The notes under the pieces are model-generated. The model was given only the letters and a program-made list of their open reading frames with translations. It was not told the origin of the DNA and did no database searches. Position numbers and translations under genes: made by a program. This document shows positions 6,337 through 12,998 of a stretch of 17,258 nt of DNA, piece by piece. Position 1 is the stretch's first letter; every line of letters begins with the position of its first letter. Source of the DNA: an uncultured Eubacteriales bacterium (GTDB taxonomy: Bacteria > Bacillota > Clostridia > Oscillospirales > Oscillospiraceae); the NCBI GenBank assembly GCA_934567745.1, contig CAKTJM010000023.1:1-17258 (forward strand). Direction: 5' to 3'.

Positions 6337-7566
6337 ATGGATTATCATTTTCTGCTGGACCTCACACTCATCCTGGTGAGCACCAAAGTCTTGGGGCTCG
6401 TCTTTCGGCGCATCCGCATGCCCCAGGTCGTCGGGGCGCTGGTCGCCGGCCTGGTCCTCGGCCCGGCCGTCCTGGGCGTCGTGCACCAGACCGAGTTCCT
6501 CCAGCTGACGGCTGAGGTCGGCGTCATCCTGCTCATGTTCACCTCCGGGCTGGAGACGGACGTGAAGGAGCTCAAGAGCTGCGGCCGCGCGGCCTTCATC
6601 ATCGCGCTGCTGGGCGTCCTGCTGCCGCTCGGCGGCGGTCTGGCTGCCGGGATGATCTTCTATCACCCCAGCGTCATGGCCATCAAGGGCATCGCCTCCG
6701 CCCACGGCGTGCTGTTACAGAACATCTTCATCGGCATCATCCTGACGGCGACCTCCGTCAGCATCACCGTCCAGACCCTGCGCGAGCTGGGGCGGCTGCG
6801 CTCCCGCGTGGGCACCGCCATCCTCGGCGCGGCGATCATCGACGACGTCCTGGGCATCATCGCCCTGACCATCGTCACCAGCTTCTCCGGACAGGGCGTC
6901 AGCGTCATCTGGGTCCTGGTCAAGATCGTGCTCTTCTTCGTCTTCGCCGTCGTCGTCGGGCTGGCCTTCTCCTGGTTCTACCGCCAGTGGACCTGCATGA
7001 CCGAGGAGAACCGGCCGGAGCACGCCATCGTCGCCTTCGCGTTCTGTCTGATCCTCTCGTACCTGGCGGAGCACGTCTTCGGCGTGGCGGACATCACCGG
7101 CGCCTTCGTCGCGGGCCTGATGCTCTCCGACATCCGATCCGAGAGCCGGAGCAAGTATCTCGACGAGAGCTTTGAGACGGTCTCCTTCCTCTACCTCTCG
7201 CCCGTCTTCTTCGCCAGCATCGGCCTCCAGGTCGAGCTGGACGCCATGGGCGCGCGCACGATCGCCTTCACCATCGTGCTGACCTTCGTCGCCGTGCTGA
7301 GCAAGGTGCTCGGCTGCGGCCTGGGCGCGAAGCTCTGTCGCTACACCGGGCGCGAGTCGCTCCAGATCGGCACGGGCATGATCTCCCGCGGGGAGGTCGC
7401 CCTCATCGTCGCCAGCAAGGGCGCGGCCCTCGGGCTGATCGGGGGCGAGCTGTTCGGCCCGGTCATCGTCGTCGTCGTCGTGACGACGATCGTCACGCCG
7501 ATCCTACTCAAGCTCGTCTTCCGCGACGAGCCTGCCCCCGCCGAGTCGGCGGCGCCCATCGCCTGA
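6337..7566 (+). CDS. CPA2-family cation:proton antiporter (NapA/GerN-like)
   Basis: This membrane protein of 409 residues has about 12 hydrophobic segments and belongs to the monovalent cation:proton antiporter-2 family (Kef/NapA/GerN). Family blocks seen are RRIRMPQVVGALVAGLVLGP (24-43), EVGVILLMFTSGLETD (60-75), AAIIDDVLGIIALTIV with Asp169-Asp170, and ADITGAFVAGLMLSDIR near 252. It probably exchanges Na+ or K+ for H+ at the cytoplasmic membrane. It ends right after the transport core and lacks the TrkA-N (RCK) domain of KefB/KefC, so a simple Na+/H+ role is more likely than glutathione-gated K+ efflux. GGGAG lies 11 bases before the ATG. It is transcribed alone between two terminators. Confidence 0.9.
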   Translation: MDYHFLLDLTLILVSTKVLGLVFRRIRMPQVVGALVAGLVLGPAVLGVVHQTEFLQLTAEVGVILLMFTSGLETDVKELKSCGRAAFIIALLGVLLPLGGGLAAGMIFYHPSVMAIKGIASAHGVLLQNIFIGIILTATSVSITVQTLRELGRLRSRVGTAILGAAIIDDVLGIIALTIVTSFSGQGVSVIWVLVKIVLFFVFAVVVGLAFSWFYRQWTCMTEENRPEHAIVAFAFCLILSYLAEHVFGVADITGAFVAGLMLSDIRSESRSKYLDESFETVSFLYLSPVFFASIGLQVELDAMGARTIAFTIVLTFVAVLSKVLGCGLGAKLCRYTGRESLQIGTGMISRGEVALIVASKGAALGLIGGELFGPVIVVVVVTTIVTPILLKLVFRDEPAPAESAAPIA

Positions 7567-7602
7567 CGCCGCGCACCTCTCTTTTTACCAACGGCCATTC
7601 GC

Positions 7603-7644
7603 ACCGCCAGCCGGGATCGTTCCTGGCTGGCGGTCATTTGTTTT
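7603..7644 (+). terminator. Terminator after CPA2 antiporter
   Basis: A 10-bp stem ACCGCCAGCC/GGCTGGCGGT (7603-7612 with 7625-7634) with a 12-nt loop is followed by CATTTGTTTT. The T-tract is broken, but the position, 36 bases after the stop, fits termination. Confidence 0.75.
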
Positions 7645-7664
7645 CATGTGAGAAAAAATCAGGA

Positions 7665-7694
7665 TTGACATTTCGGGGAAGGGGATGGTATAAC
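7665..7694 (+). promoter_or_regulatory. Promoter of second permease
   Basis: A perfect TTGACA (7665-7670) and TATAAC (7689-7694) are separated by 18 bases. The start codon lies about 54 bases after the -10 box. Confidence 0.85.
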
Positions 7695-7747
7695 AATAGT
7701 ACGGACAGATTTACAATATCTGGTAATCCAAGGAGGTGCTTTTCCCG

Positions 7748-9016
7748 ATGACGTCCTTACAGATCATCTCCCTCGTCATCTTCGCCGTCACCATGGCGCT
7801 CATCATGACCGAGAAGCTCCACCGCACCGCTGCCGCCCTGGCCGGGTCCGTCCTGCTCCTCATCACAGGCGTCCTCACCGTCAGCAGCAGCGTCTCTTAC
7901 GTCGATATCAACACGATCGGCGTCCTGGTCGGCATGATGCTCTTCGTCGCCGTGGTCAAGAATTCCGGCATCTTTGAATACATCGCGATCCGGGCCGCCA
8001 AGATGGCCAAGGGCCGACCGTGGGCCATCATGGTCTCCTTCATCGTCATCACCGCCGTCCTCTCGGCCTTCCTGGACAACGTCACGACCGTCCTGTTGAT
8101 CGGGCCGATGACGCTGGCCATCACGAACATGCTCAAGGTGAGCCCCGTGCCGTTCTTCATGACGCAGATCATGGCGTCGAACATCGGCGGCACCGCGACC
8201 CTCATCGGCGACCCGCCCAACATCATGATCGGCAGCGCCGCCGGGCTGAGCTTCACGGACTTCGTCTGCAACACCGGCGTGGCCGTGGTCTTCGTCCTGA
8301 TCGTGACGACCATCTGCTTCTACTTCATCTACGGGCGCAAGCTCCATGTCCATCCCGAGGAGATGGCCGCCGTCATGCAGCTCGATGAGACGAAGGCGAT
8401 CAACGATCGGCCGCTGCTCATCAAGAGCGTCGTCATGATCGTCCTCGTCATCCTGGCCTTCATCTTCCACGACAAGCTCGGGCTGGAGTCCTCCGTCATC
8501 GCCCTCACCGCCGCCGCCATCATGATCCTCATCGGACGGCAGGACGTCGAGGAGACCGTCCGCGGGGTCGAGTGGAGCACGATCCTCTTCTTCATCGGCC
8601 TGTTCATCGTCGTCGGCGGCCTCCAGGAGACCGGCCTGATCGACTCCTTGGCCCATCTGCTGATCGGCTTCGCGGGCGGGCACATGACGCTGATCATCCT
8701 CCTGCTGCTGTGGGTGTCGGCCATCATCTCGTCCTTCCTGGACAACATCCCCTTCGTCGCCACGCTGATCCCCCTCGTCCAGGCCCTCGGCCAGGGCGGG
8801 ATGGACATCGAGCCGCTCTGGTGGGCCATCTCCCTCGGCGCGTGCCTCGGCGGCAACGGCACCCTGATCGGCGCCTCGGCCAACGTGGTCCTCTCCGGCA
8901 TCAGCAACCGCCACGGGCATCCGATCACCTTCGCCAGCTATCTGAAGGTCGGCTTCCCGCTCATGCTCGTGTCCGTCGTCATCAGCATGCTCTTCCTGCT
9001 GATCAAGTTCGGATGA
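7748..9016 (+). CDS. ArsB/NhaD-family permease (second copy)
   Basis: This is a 422-residue membrane protein of the ArsB/NhaD/P-protein group. The first half carries SAFLDNVTTVLL (106-117) and GGTATLIGDPPNIMIG (147-162), closer to the family consensus than the first copy. The second half repeats the pattern as SSFLDNIPFVATLIP and GGNGTLIGASANV. This internal duplication is the family's inverted-repeat architecture. Likely roles are Na+/H+ exchange or anion export; the substrate is not determinable. The ATG at 7748 follows AGGAGG (7731-7736) at 11 bases; a GTG at 7736 would overlap that site and is rejected. No terminator is visible in the 77 bases before the next gene, so some read-through is possible. 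Confidence 0.9.
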   Translation: MTSLQIISLVIFAVTMALIMTEKLHRTAAALAGSVLLLITGVLTVSSSVSYVDINTIGVLVGMMLFVAVVKNSGIFEYIAIRAAKMAKGRPWAIMVSFIVITAVLSAFLDNVTTVLLIGPMTLAITNMLKVSPVPFFMTQIMASNIGGTATLIGDPPNIMIGSAAGLSFTDFVCNTGVAVVFVLIVTTICFYFIYGRKLHVHPEEMAAVMQLDETKAINDRPLLIKSVVMIVLVILAFIFHDKLGLESSVIALTAAAIMILIGRQDVEETVRGVEWSTILFFIGLFIVVGGLQETGLIDSLAHLLIGFAGGHMTLIILLLLWVSAIISSFLDNIPFVATLIPLVQALGQGGMDIEPLWWAISLGACLGGNGTLIGASANVVLSGISNRHGHPITFASYLKVGFPLMLVSVVISMLFLLIKFG

Positions 9017-9031
9017 ACGGCGCAGAATCAT

Positions 9032-9060
9032 TTGCATTCGCCACTGGCATCTGGTAAAAT
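9032..9060 (+). promoter_or_regulatory. Putative promoter of the 9094 gene
   Basis: TTGCAT (9032-9037) and TAAAAT (9055-9060) are separated by 17 bases, about 34 bases before the start codon. It gives the small downstream gene its own transcription start. Confidence 0.7.
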
Positions 9061-9093
9061 AGGGTAAAAAGGGTCTGAAAGGAGCGACCATCC

Positions 9094-9564
9094 ATGGGAC
9101 TGTCCACCTTCCGCGGCGACTACATCGATGCCGCCCTGCGTCAGCAAGACGCCACTAAGATCACGGTCGTCAGCGGCCACCAGCACGTTGCCTATTTCGA
9201 CCTCGGGGACGACTTCCAGGTCGTCTATGTCTTCGACATCACCGCCGAGAACCGGTTCTTCCTCCAGCGTGCCGCGCCCTATCCCATGCTCCATGCCCGC
9301 TTCACCGAGGAGAAGGAGATGCTCGCGTTCATCAAGAAGGACCTGCGGGCCTTCCGCAACGCCAAGCGCAGCTCGAACTTCGACCAGTTCATCGGGTCGG
9401 TCTGCGAGTTCACCACGCTCGGCCGGGACCTTGAGCGCCTGTTCATGGAGCACAACGTCAGCCGCGAGGATCTGGCGGTGCTCCGCGCCCGCGGGGCGGA
9501 GCTGCGCGCCCTGCTCCAGGAGGTCGAGCGCCGCTCGCCGGAGCTGGAAGAGATGAAGAAGTGA
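9094..9564 (+). CDS. Uncharacterised small soluble protein
   Basis: I do not recognise this 156-residue protein. It has no signal peptide or membrane segment, so it should be cytoplasmic. The first half looks like a beta-rich domain (ITVVSGHQHVAYFDLGDDF, VVYVFDITAENRFFLQ). The second half is helical and charged, and the last 40 residues (from about 115) are rich in Leu, Glu and Arg, compatible with a coiled coil. Codon use matches its neighbours. AAGGAG lies shortly before the ATG, a promoter is upstream and a perfect terminator downstream, so it is very probably a real gene transcribed on its own. It has no obvious link to the permease before it or the MerR gene after it. Confidence 0.85.
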   Translation: MGLSTFRGDYIDAALRQQDATKITVVSGHQHVAYFDLGDDFQVVYVFDITAENRFFLQRAAPYPMLHARFTEEKEMLAFIKKDLRAFRNAKRSSNFDQFIGSVCEFTTLGRDLERLFMEHNVSREDLAVLRARGAELRALLQEVERRSPELEEMKK

Positions 9565-9580
9565 CCCAACGAAAAACGAC

Positions 9581-9612
9581 AAACGGCATCCGCAGCTGCG
9601 GATGCCGTTTTT
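9581..9612 (+). terminator. Palindromic terminator after the 9094 gene
   Basis: A 30-base perfect palindrome (9581-9610, 15-bp half-sites) runs into TTTTT at 9608-9612. It starts 17 bases after the stop codon. The AAA flank also gives a T-run on the minus strand, so it could act in both directions. Confidence 0.92.
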
Positions 9613-9656
9613 GCCCGTTTCGCGATCTTTTTTCGGACGTCCCCCTGCGTGAGGGG

Positions 9657-9687
9657 TTGCTCGTGACGCTGCGTCATGTGCTAGGAT
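9657..9687 (+). promoter_or_regulatory. MerR-type promoter with 19-bp spacer and dyad operator
   Basis: TTGCTC (9657-9662) and TAGGAT (9682-9687) are 19 bases apart. Between them lies the perfect dyad TGACGC-T-GCGTCA (9664-9676). An overlong 19-20 bp spacer holding an inverted repeat is the hallmark of promoters that MerR-family proteins activate by twisting the DNA. The gene immediately downstream encodes a MerR-family protein, so autoregulation is likely. Confidence 0.75.
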
Positions 9688-9712
9688 GGCAGCATGAAGG
9701 AGGTGCGATGCT

Positions 9713-10438
9713 ATGTCACACTATACGACGGGGGAGCTGGCGAAGGCTTGCTCCGTCACGGTCCGGACCGTCCAATATTACGACGGCCGCGGCATCCTGA
9801 CGCCGAGCGAGCTGAGCGAGGGCGGACGGCGGCTGTATTCCGAGGACGACCTGCGCCGGTTGAAGGTCATCTGCTTCCTGCGGGAGGTGGGCCTGCCGAT
9901 CGCGTCGATCGGGCAGCTCCTGGCCGAGGAGGATCCCGGCCCGGTGATCGCGCTGCTGATCGCCCGGCAGGAGGAGACCCTCCGGGCGGAGCTGCGCGCG
10001 GGACAGGAGCGGCTGAGCAAGCTGTCCCGGCTCGCGCAGGAGCTGAAGGCGGCCGAGACCGTCTCCGTCGAGACCATCGGGGACATAGCGATGCTCATGA
10101 AGGACGAAGCGAAGCGGAAGAAGGTCCATCGGACCATGCTGCTGGCCGGGCTCCCGTTGGGGGTCCTGCAATGGGGGTCGATCGTCCTGTGGATCGTGAC
10201 GGGGATCTGGTGGCCGTTCCTGGTGTTCCTGGCGGTGGGCGTGCCGGGCGCGATCGCGATCTCGCGGTACTACTTCGACCGCGTGGCCTATCTCTGCCCC
10301 CAGTGCCACACGGTCTTCCGGCCGGGCCTGCGGGAGGCGTTCTTCGCCCGCCACACCCCGAGCACGCGGCGGCTCACCTGCCCGTGCTGCGGACGGCACG
10401 GCTTCTGCGTGGAGACCTGCGCCGAGCCGCAGACATGA
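9713..10438 (+). CDS. MerR-family regulator with membrane helices and zinc ribbon
   Basis: This 241-residue protein has a MerR winged-helix domain at 4-72 (YTTGELAKACSVTVRTVQYY, GGRRLYSEDDLRRL). A charged, probably coiled-coil dimerisation helix covers about 83-115. Two hydrophobic segments follow (about 141-163 and 165-184). The C-terminal zinc ribbon has cysteine pairs C195-x2-C198 and C223-x2-C226, with LCPQCHTVFRP in the first knuckle. It would therefore be a membrane-tethered DNA-binding protein that may sense a membrane or metal signal; the ligand is unknown. AAGGAGGTG (9697-9705) is 7 bases before the ATG. It is monocistronic, and its promoter carries the MerR dyad. Effector specificity cannot be assigned, because MerR, CueR and SoxR metal-site motifs are absent. 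Confidence 0.88.
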   Translation: MSHYTTGELAKACSVTVRTVQYYDGRGILTPSELSEGGRRLYSEDDLRRLKVICFLREVGLPIASIGQLLAEEDPGPVIALLIARQEETLRAELRAGQERLSKLSRLAQELKAAETVSVETIGDIAMLMKDEAKRKKVHRTMLLAGLPLGVLQWGSIVLWIVTGIWWPFLVFLAVGVPGAIAISRYYFDRVAYLCPQCHTVFRPGLREAFFARHTPSTRRLTCPCCGRHGFCVETCAEPQT

Positions 10439-10442
10439 AAAC

Positions 10443-10472
10443 AGCGGGACCACCCGAGAGGGTGGTCCCGCT
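10443..10472. terminator. Hairpin terminator between convergent genes
   Basis: A 13-bp perfect stem (10443-10455 with 10460-10472) closes a GAGA loop. It stands 4 bases after the MerR-family stop and 22 bases from the stop of the opposing gene. T-rich bases follow on both strands, so it likely serves both genes. Confidence 0.8.
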
Positions 10473-10494
10473 TTCGTGTATCCTATGGGAGCCG

Positions 10495-11730
10495 TCAGCC
10501 CGCGTCGGCCAGGCTCAGCTCCTCGATCCCGGCGTTGAAGAGGTACTGCATGGTGTCGACGGTCAGGACGATCGTACCGCTCTTGCCCGTGCCGAAGACG
10601 GTGGTGCCGTGGGCGAGCAGCCGTTCGAGCGTCTTGGCGGTGGGGTGGTGATAGGTGTTGCCCACGCCGTAGGAGATCACGGCGTACTGGGGGTCGATCC
10701 GGTCGAGGAACGCCTGCGACGTGGAGGTGGCGGAGCCGTGGTGGCCGACCTTGAGGACGTCCACGCGGTCCCAGTCCGTGGGGAAGAGGGACAGGCAGGT
10801 CTGCTCGACCTTCTCGGACATGTCGCCGGTGAAGAGGACGGTGATGTTGCCGGACTCCAGCAGACAGACGACGCTGCTGTCGTTGCTGGTGGACCAGTCG
10901 TCGCCGGTCTCGATGATGCGCAGGGTGGTGCCCTGGCCGAGCGTGAGGGTGCGGTCCTCATCGTAGGAGACGGTGCAGCCCGGCTCGGTCTGGGCGGCGG
11001 TCCAGTAGCTCTGATAGGTCTTCGACCCGGCGGTCCGGCCGCTGTCGATGACCTCGCCGACGTCGAAGGCGGCGAAGACCTCCGCCATGCCGCCGATGTG
11101 GTCGGCGTCGGGGTGGGTGGCGATGACGTAGTCGAGCTTCCCGTCCACATAGGGGCGGAGATAGTCCACGACGGTCTGCCCGCTGCCGCGGTCCCCGGCG
11201 TCGATGAGGACCTCGACCGTGCCGTAGTCGATCAGCGCCGCGTCGCCCTGGCCGACATCGATGAAGTGGACCTGGACGGTGCCGGACCGGTCGTACCGGC
11301 CGATCACGACGCAGCGCGCGTCATCGTCCCAGCTGACGCGTGCGCCGAAGGCCTCGAGCACGGCGCGGATGGGGAGGAAGGTCCGCCCGCCGAGGATGAC
11401 GGCGGTGGTGTCGATGGGCGTCCGGACGCCGTCCACGAGGATGTAGGGCTGGCCGATCGGCACACGGACGGTGCGGCCGTCCCGCGTGGCGACGGCCGCG
11501 CGGGCGGCATCGTCCCACGAGACGGTGCAGCCGTACAGCTCCAGCGTCTTGCGGAAGGGGACCTGGGTGCGCCCGGCCGCGTCGATGAAGGGGCGGCCGG
11601 AGTCGTCGTCGAAGACGATGGGGACGCCGTTGATGGTGACGCTGACGTCGCCCCCGGCGGCGGACGCGGCCGGGACGAGGAGCGCGGCGGCGATGGCCAG
11701 GGCCATCAGGACAGAGAGCAGCTTCTTCAT
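10495..11730 (-). CDS. Secreted ComEC-like metallo-beta-lactamase-fold protein with CuAO-type module
   Basis: This is a 411-residue exported protein. A signal peptide (1-25, MKKLLSVLMALAIAAALLVP, cleavage near ASA-AG) is followed by a copper-amine-oxidase N-terminal-type module (about 30-143) with the repeat pattern VPFRKTLELYGCTVSWDD and FLPIRAVLEAFGARVSWDDD. In Firmicutes such modules are surface-associated stalks and do not imply copper oxidase activity. The catalytic domain (about 152-390) resembles the hydrolase domain of ComEC/Rec2: VHFIDVGQGDAALI, HPDADHIGG (206-214, HxxxDH metal site), FTGDM (Asp303) and GHHGS (329-333). It likely binds two metal ions outside the membrane and cleaves a phosphodiester or similar bond; the substrate is unknown. 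The start is chosen at the ATG preceded by GGAGGTG (7-base spacing) and the signal peptide. Divergent from metA. Confidence 0.88.
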   Translation of the reverse strand: MKKLLSVLMALAIAAALLVPAASAAGGDVSVTINGVPIVFDDDSGRPFIDAAGRTQVPFRKTLELYGCTVSWDDAARAAVATRDGRTVRVPIGQPYILVDGVRTPIDTTAVILGGRTFLPIRAVLEAFGARVSWDDDARCVVIGRYDRSGTVQVHFIDVGQGDAALIDYGTVEVLIDAGDRGSGQTVVDYLRPYVDGKLDYVIATHPDADHIGGMAEVFAAFDVGEVIDSGRTAGSKTYQSYWTAAQTEPGCTVSYDEDRTLTLGQGTTLRIIETGDDWSTSNDSSVVCLLESGNITVLFTGDMSEKVEQTCLSLFPTDWDRVDVLKVGHHGSATSTSQAFLDRIDPQYAVISYGVGNTYHHPTAKTLERLLAHGTTVFGTGKSGTIVLTVDTMQYLFNAGIEELSLADAG

Positions 11731-11772
11731 GGGGGCACCTCCGAAGGGATGATGGTCAGATGATGTGTCCCC

Positions 11773-11801
11773 AGTGTACCATGCCCCCGCGGCAGGGTCA
11801 A
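11773..11801 (-). promoter_or_regulatory. Promoter of the MBL-fold gene
   Basis: On the minus strand TTGACC (11801-11796) and TACACT (11778-11773) are separated by 17 bases, about 43 bases before the ATG. Its -35 box lies 9 bases from the -35 box of the divergent metA promoter. Confidence 0.8.
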
Positions 11802-11810
11802 GACGGCCCC

Positions 11811-11839
11811 TTGCCAACGGCCCGGAAATGTGCTATGTT
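11811..11839 (+). promoter_or_regulatory. Promoter of metA
   Basis: TTGCCA (11811-11816) and TATGTT (11834-11839) are separated by 17 bases, with an extended -10 TGC (11831-11833). About 50 nt of leader precede the ATG. I see no SAM riboswitch or T-box in that short leader. Confidence 0.75.
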
Positions 11840-11895
11840 ATAGGGAAAGCATGAGCGCCCGTCTGCGGTGCGCCAGCTCCAAGGAGGTCCTTCCC

Positions 11896-12822
11896 ATGCC
11901 CATCAAGATCCCCGATCAGCTCCCCGCCCGCCGCATCCTGGAGGGGGAGAACATCTTCGTCATGACCGAATACCGGGCCATGCATCAGGACATCCGCCCG
12001 CTGAAGCTGCTGATCCTCAACCTCATGCCCACCAAGATCGTCACCGAGACGCAGCTGCTGCGCAAGCTCTCGAACACCCCGCTCCAGATCCAGGTCGAGT
12101 TCCTCCAGACCGTCACCCACCAGGCGCAGAACGTCGACCGCGGCCACCTGGACTCCTTCTACACCACCTTCGACCAGGTCCGGGACAAGAGCTACGACGG
12201 CCTCATCATCACCGGCGCGCCGGTGGAGAACATGGAGTACGAGGACGTGGACTACTGGGACGAGTTCTGCCAGATCCTCGACTGGTCCTCCTCCCATGTG
12301 CACTCGACCCTGCACGTCTGCTGGGGCGCGCAGGCCGGGCTGTACCACCACTACGGCATCCCGAAGTACGCCTTGCCGCAGAAGCTCTTCGGCGTCTTCC
12401 CGCACCGGGTGCTCAAGCCCTCCTCGCCGCTTTTCCGCGGGTTCGACGACGTCTTCGACGCGCCGCACTCCCGCCACACCGAGGTCCGCGCCGAGGATAT
12501 CCTCAAGGTCCCGGAGCTGGAGCTGATCGCCGCCTCCGACGAGGCGGGCGTCTTCGCTGTCAAGACGACCGACAGCCGCCGCTTCTTCCTCATGGGCCAC
12601 CCGGAGTACGACCCGGAGACGCTCTTCCTCGAATATCAGCGCGACAGGGACAAGGGCCTGGACATCCAGGTCCCCGCGCACTACTTCCCCGGCGACGATC
12701 CCACCCAGCCGCCGATCGTCCGCTGGCGCGCCGCCGGTCAGCTCCTGTACACGAACTGGCTCAACTATTACGTCTATCAGACCACGCCCTACGACCTCAC
12801 GAAGCTCGAACCGAGACGCTGA
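11896..12822 (+). CDS. metAA: Homoserine O-acetyltransferase (MetA family)
   Basis: This 308-residue protein starts [20 protein letters not shown], the standard MetA N-terminus, and has full family length. MetA acylates homoserine, the first committed step of methionine synthesis in the cytoplasm. The catalytic residues are in place: Cys142 (HVCWGAQAG), His235 and Glu237 (MGHPEYD), plus Lys47 ([10 protein letters not shown]). Residue 111 in TGAPVEN is Glu. Structural and mutational work on Bacillus cereus MetA linked Glu111 to acetyl-CoA use and Gly111 (as in E. coli) to succinyl-CoA, so this enzyme is predicted to be an acetyltransferase despite being called HTS or metA in many databases. 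AAGGAGGT (11881-11888) is 7 bases before the ATG; upstream in-frame ATGs lie in the promoter and leader. No other methionine gene is adjacent. Confidence 0.95.
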   Translation: MPIKIPDQLPARRILEGENIFVMTEYRAMHQDIRPLKLLILNLMPTKIVTETQLLRKLSNTPLQIQVEFLQTVTHQAQNVDRGHLDSFYTTFDQVRDKSYDGLIITGAPVENMEYEDVDYWDEFCQILDWSSSHVHSTLHVCWGAQAGLYHHYGIPKYALPQKLFGVFPHRVLKPSSPLFRGFDDVFDAPHSRHTEVRAEDILKVPELELIAASDEAGVFAVKTTDSRRFFLMGHPEYDPETLFLEYQRDRDKGLDIQVPAHYFPGDDPTQPPIVRWRAAGQLLYTNWLNYYVYQTTPYDLTKLEPRR

Positions 12823-12830
12823 ACCGATCC

Positions 12831-12870
12831 CGCCCTCCGTCCCATTCCTCGGACGGGGGGCGTCGTTTTT
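12831..12870 (+). terminator. Terminator of metA
   Basis: A 12-bp stem with one G-T pair (12831-12842 with 12851-12862) and an 8-nt loop is followed by TCGTTTTT. It begins 8 bases after the metA stop. Confidence 0.88.
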
Positions 12871-12891
12871 GAACGGATCGTGACCGGATCC

Positions 12892-12917
12892 TTAAGATTT
12901 CTTAAGACTTATTAAAC
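12892..12917 (+). promoter_or_regulatory. Three direct repeats, possible response-regulator site
   Basis: TTAAGA (12892-12897), TTAAGA (12902-12907) and TTAAAC (12912-12917) recur every 10 bases and end 14 bases before the -35 box at 12932. Tandem half-sites on one helical face just upstream of a promoter are typical of OmpR/PhoB-type activators. The cognate regulator is not in the window. Confidence 0.55.
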
Positions 12918-12931
12918 TTCTCTTGAATCGC

Positions 12932-12960
12932 TTGACAAAGAAGGGACCGCCCCCTATGAT
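12932..12960 (+). promoter_or_regulatory. Promoter of the transglutaminase-lipoprotein unit
   Basis: A perfect TTGACA (12932-12937) and TATGAT (12955-12960) are separated by 17 bases, about 38 bases before the start codon. Confidence 0.88.
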
Positions 12961-12998
12961 GAAGCTACTCCGAAGAACGAAAGAGAGGTATCCCCATC

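Noticed and set aside
7757..9091. 444-codon antisense frame opposite the second permease
   Set aside because: Same Asp/Glu/His-rich complement artefact as at the first permease.
9694..11763. 689-codon plus-strand frame across the MerR gene and opposite the MBL-fold gene
   Set aside because: It runs through a terminator hairpin and two convincing genes in other frames, and its composition is biased.
11840..11895. SAM riboswitch or T-box upstream of metA
   Set aside because: The predicted leader is only about 50 nt, too short for either, and contains no terminator hairpin.
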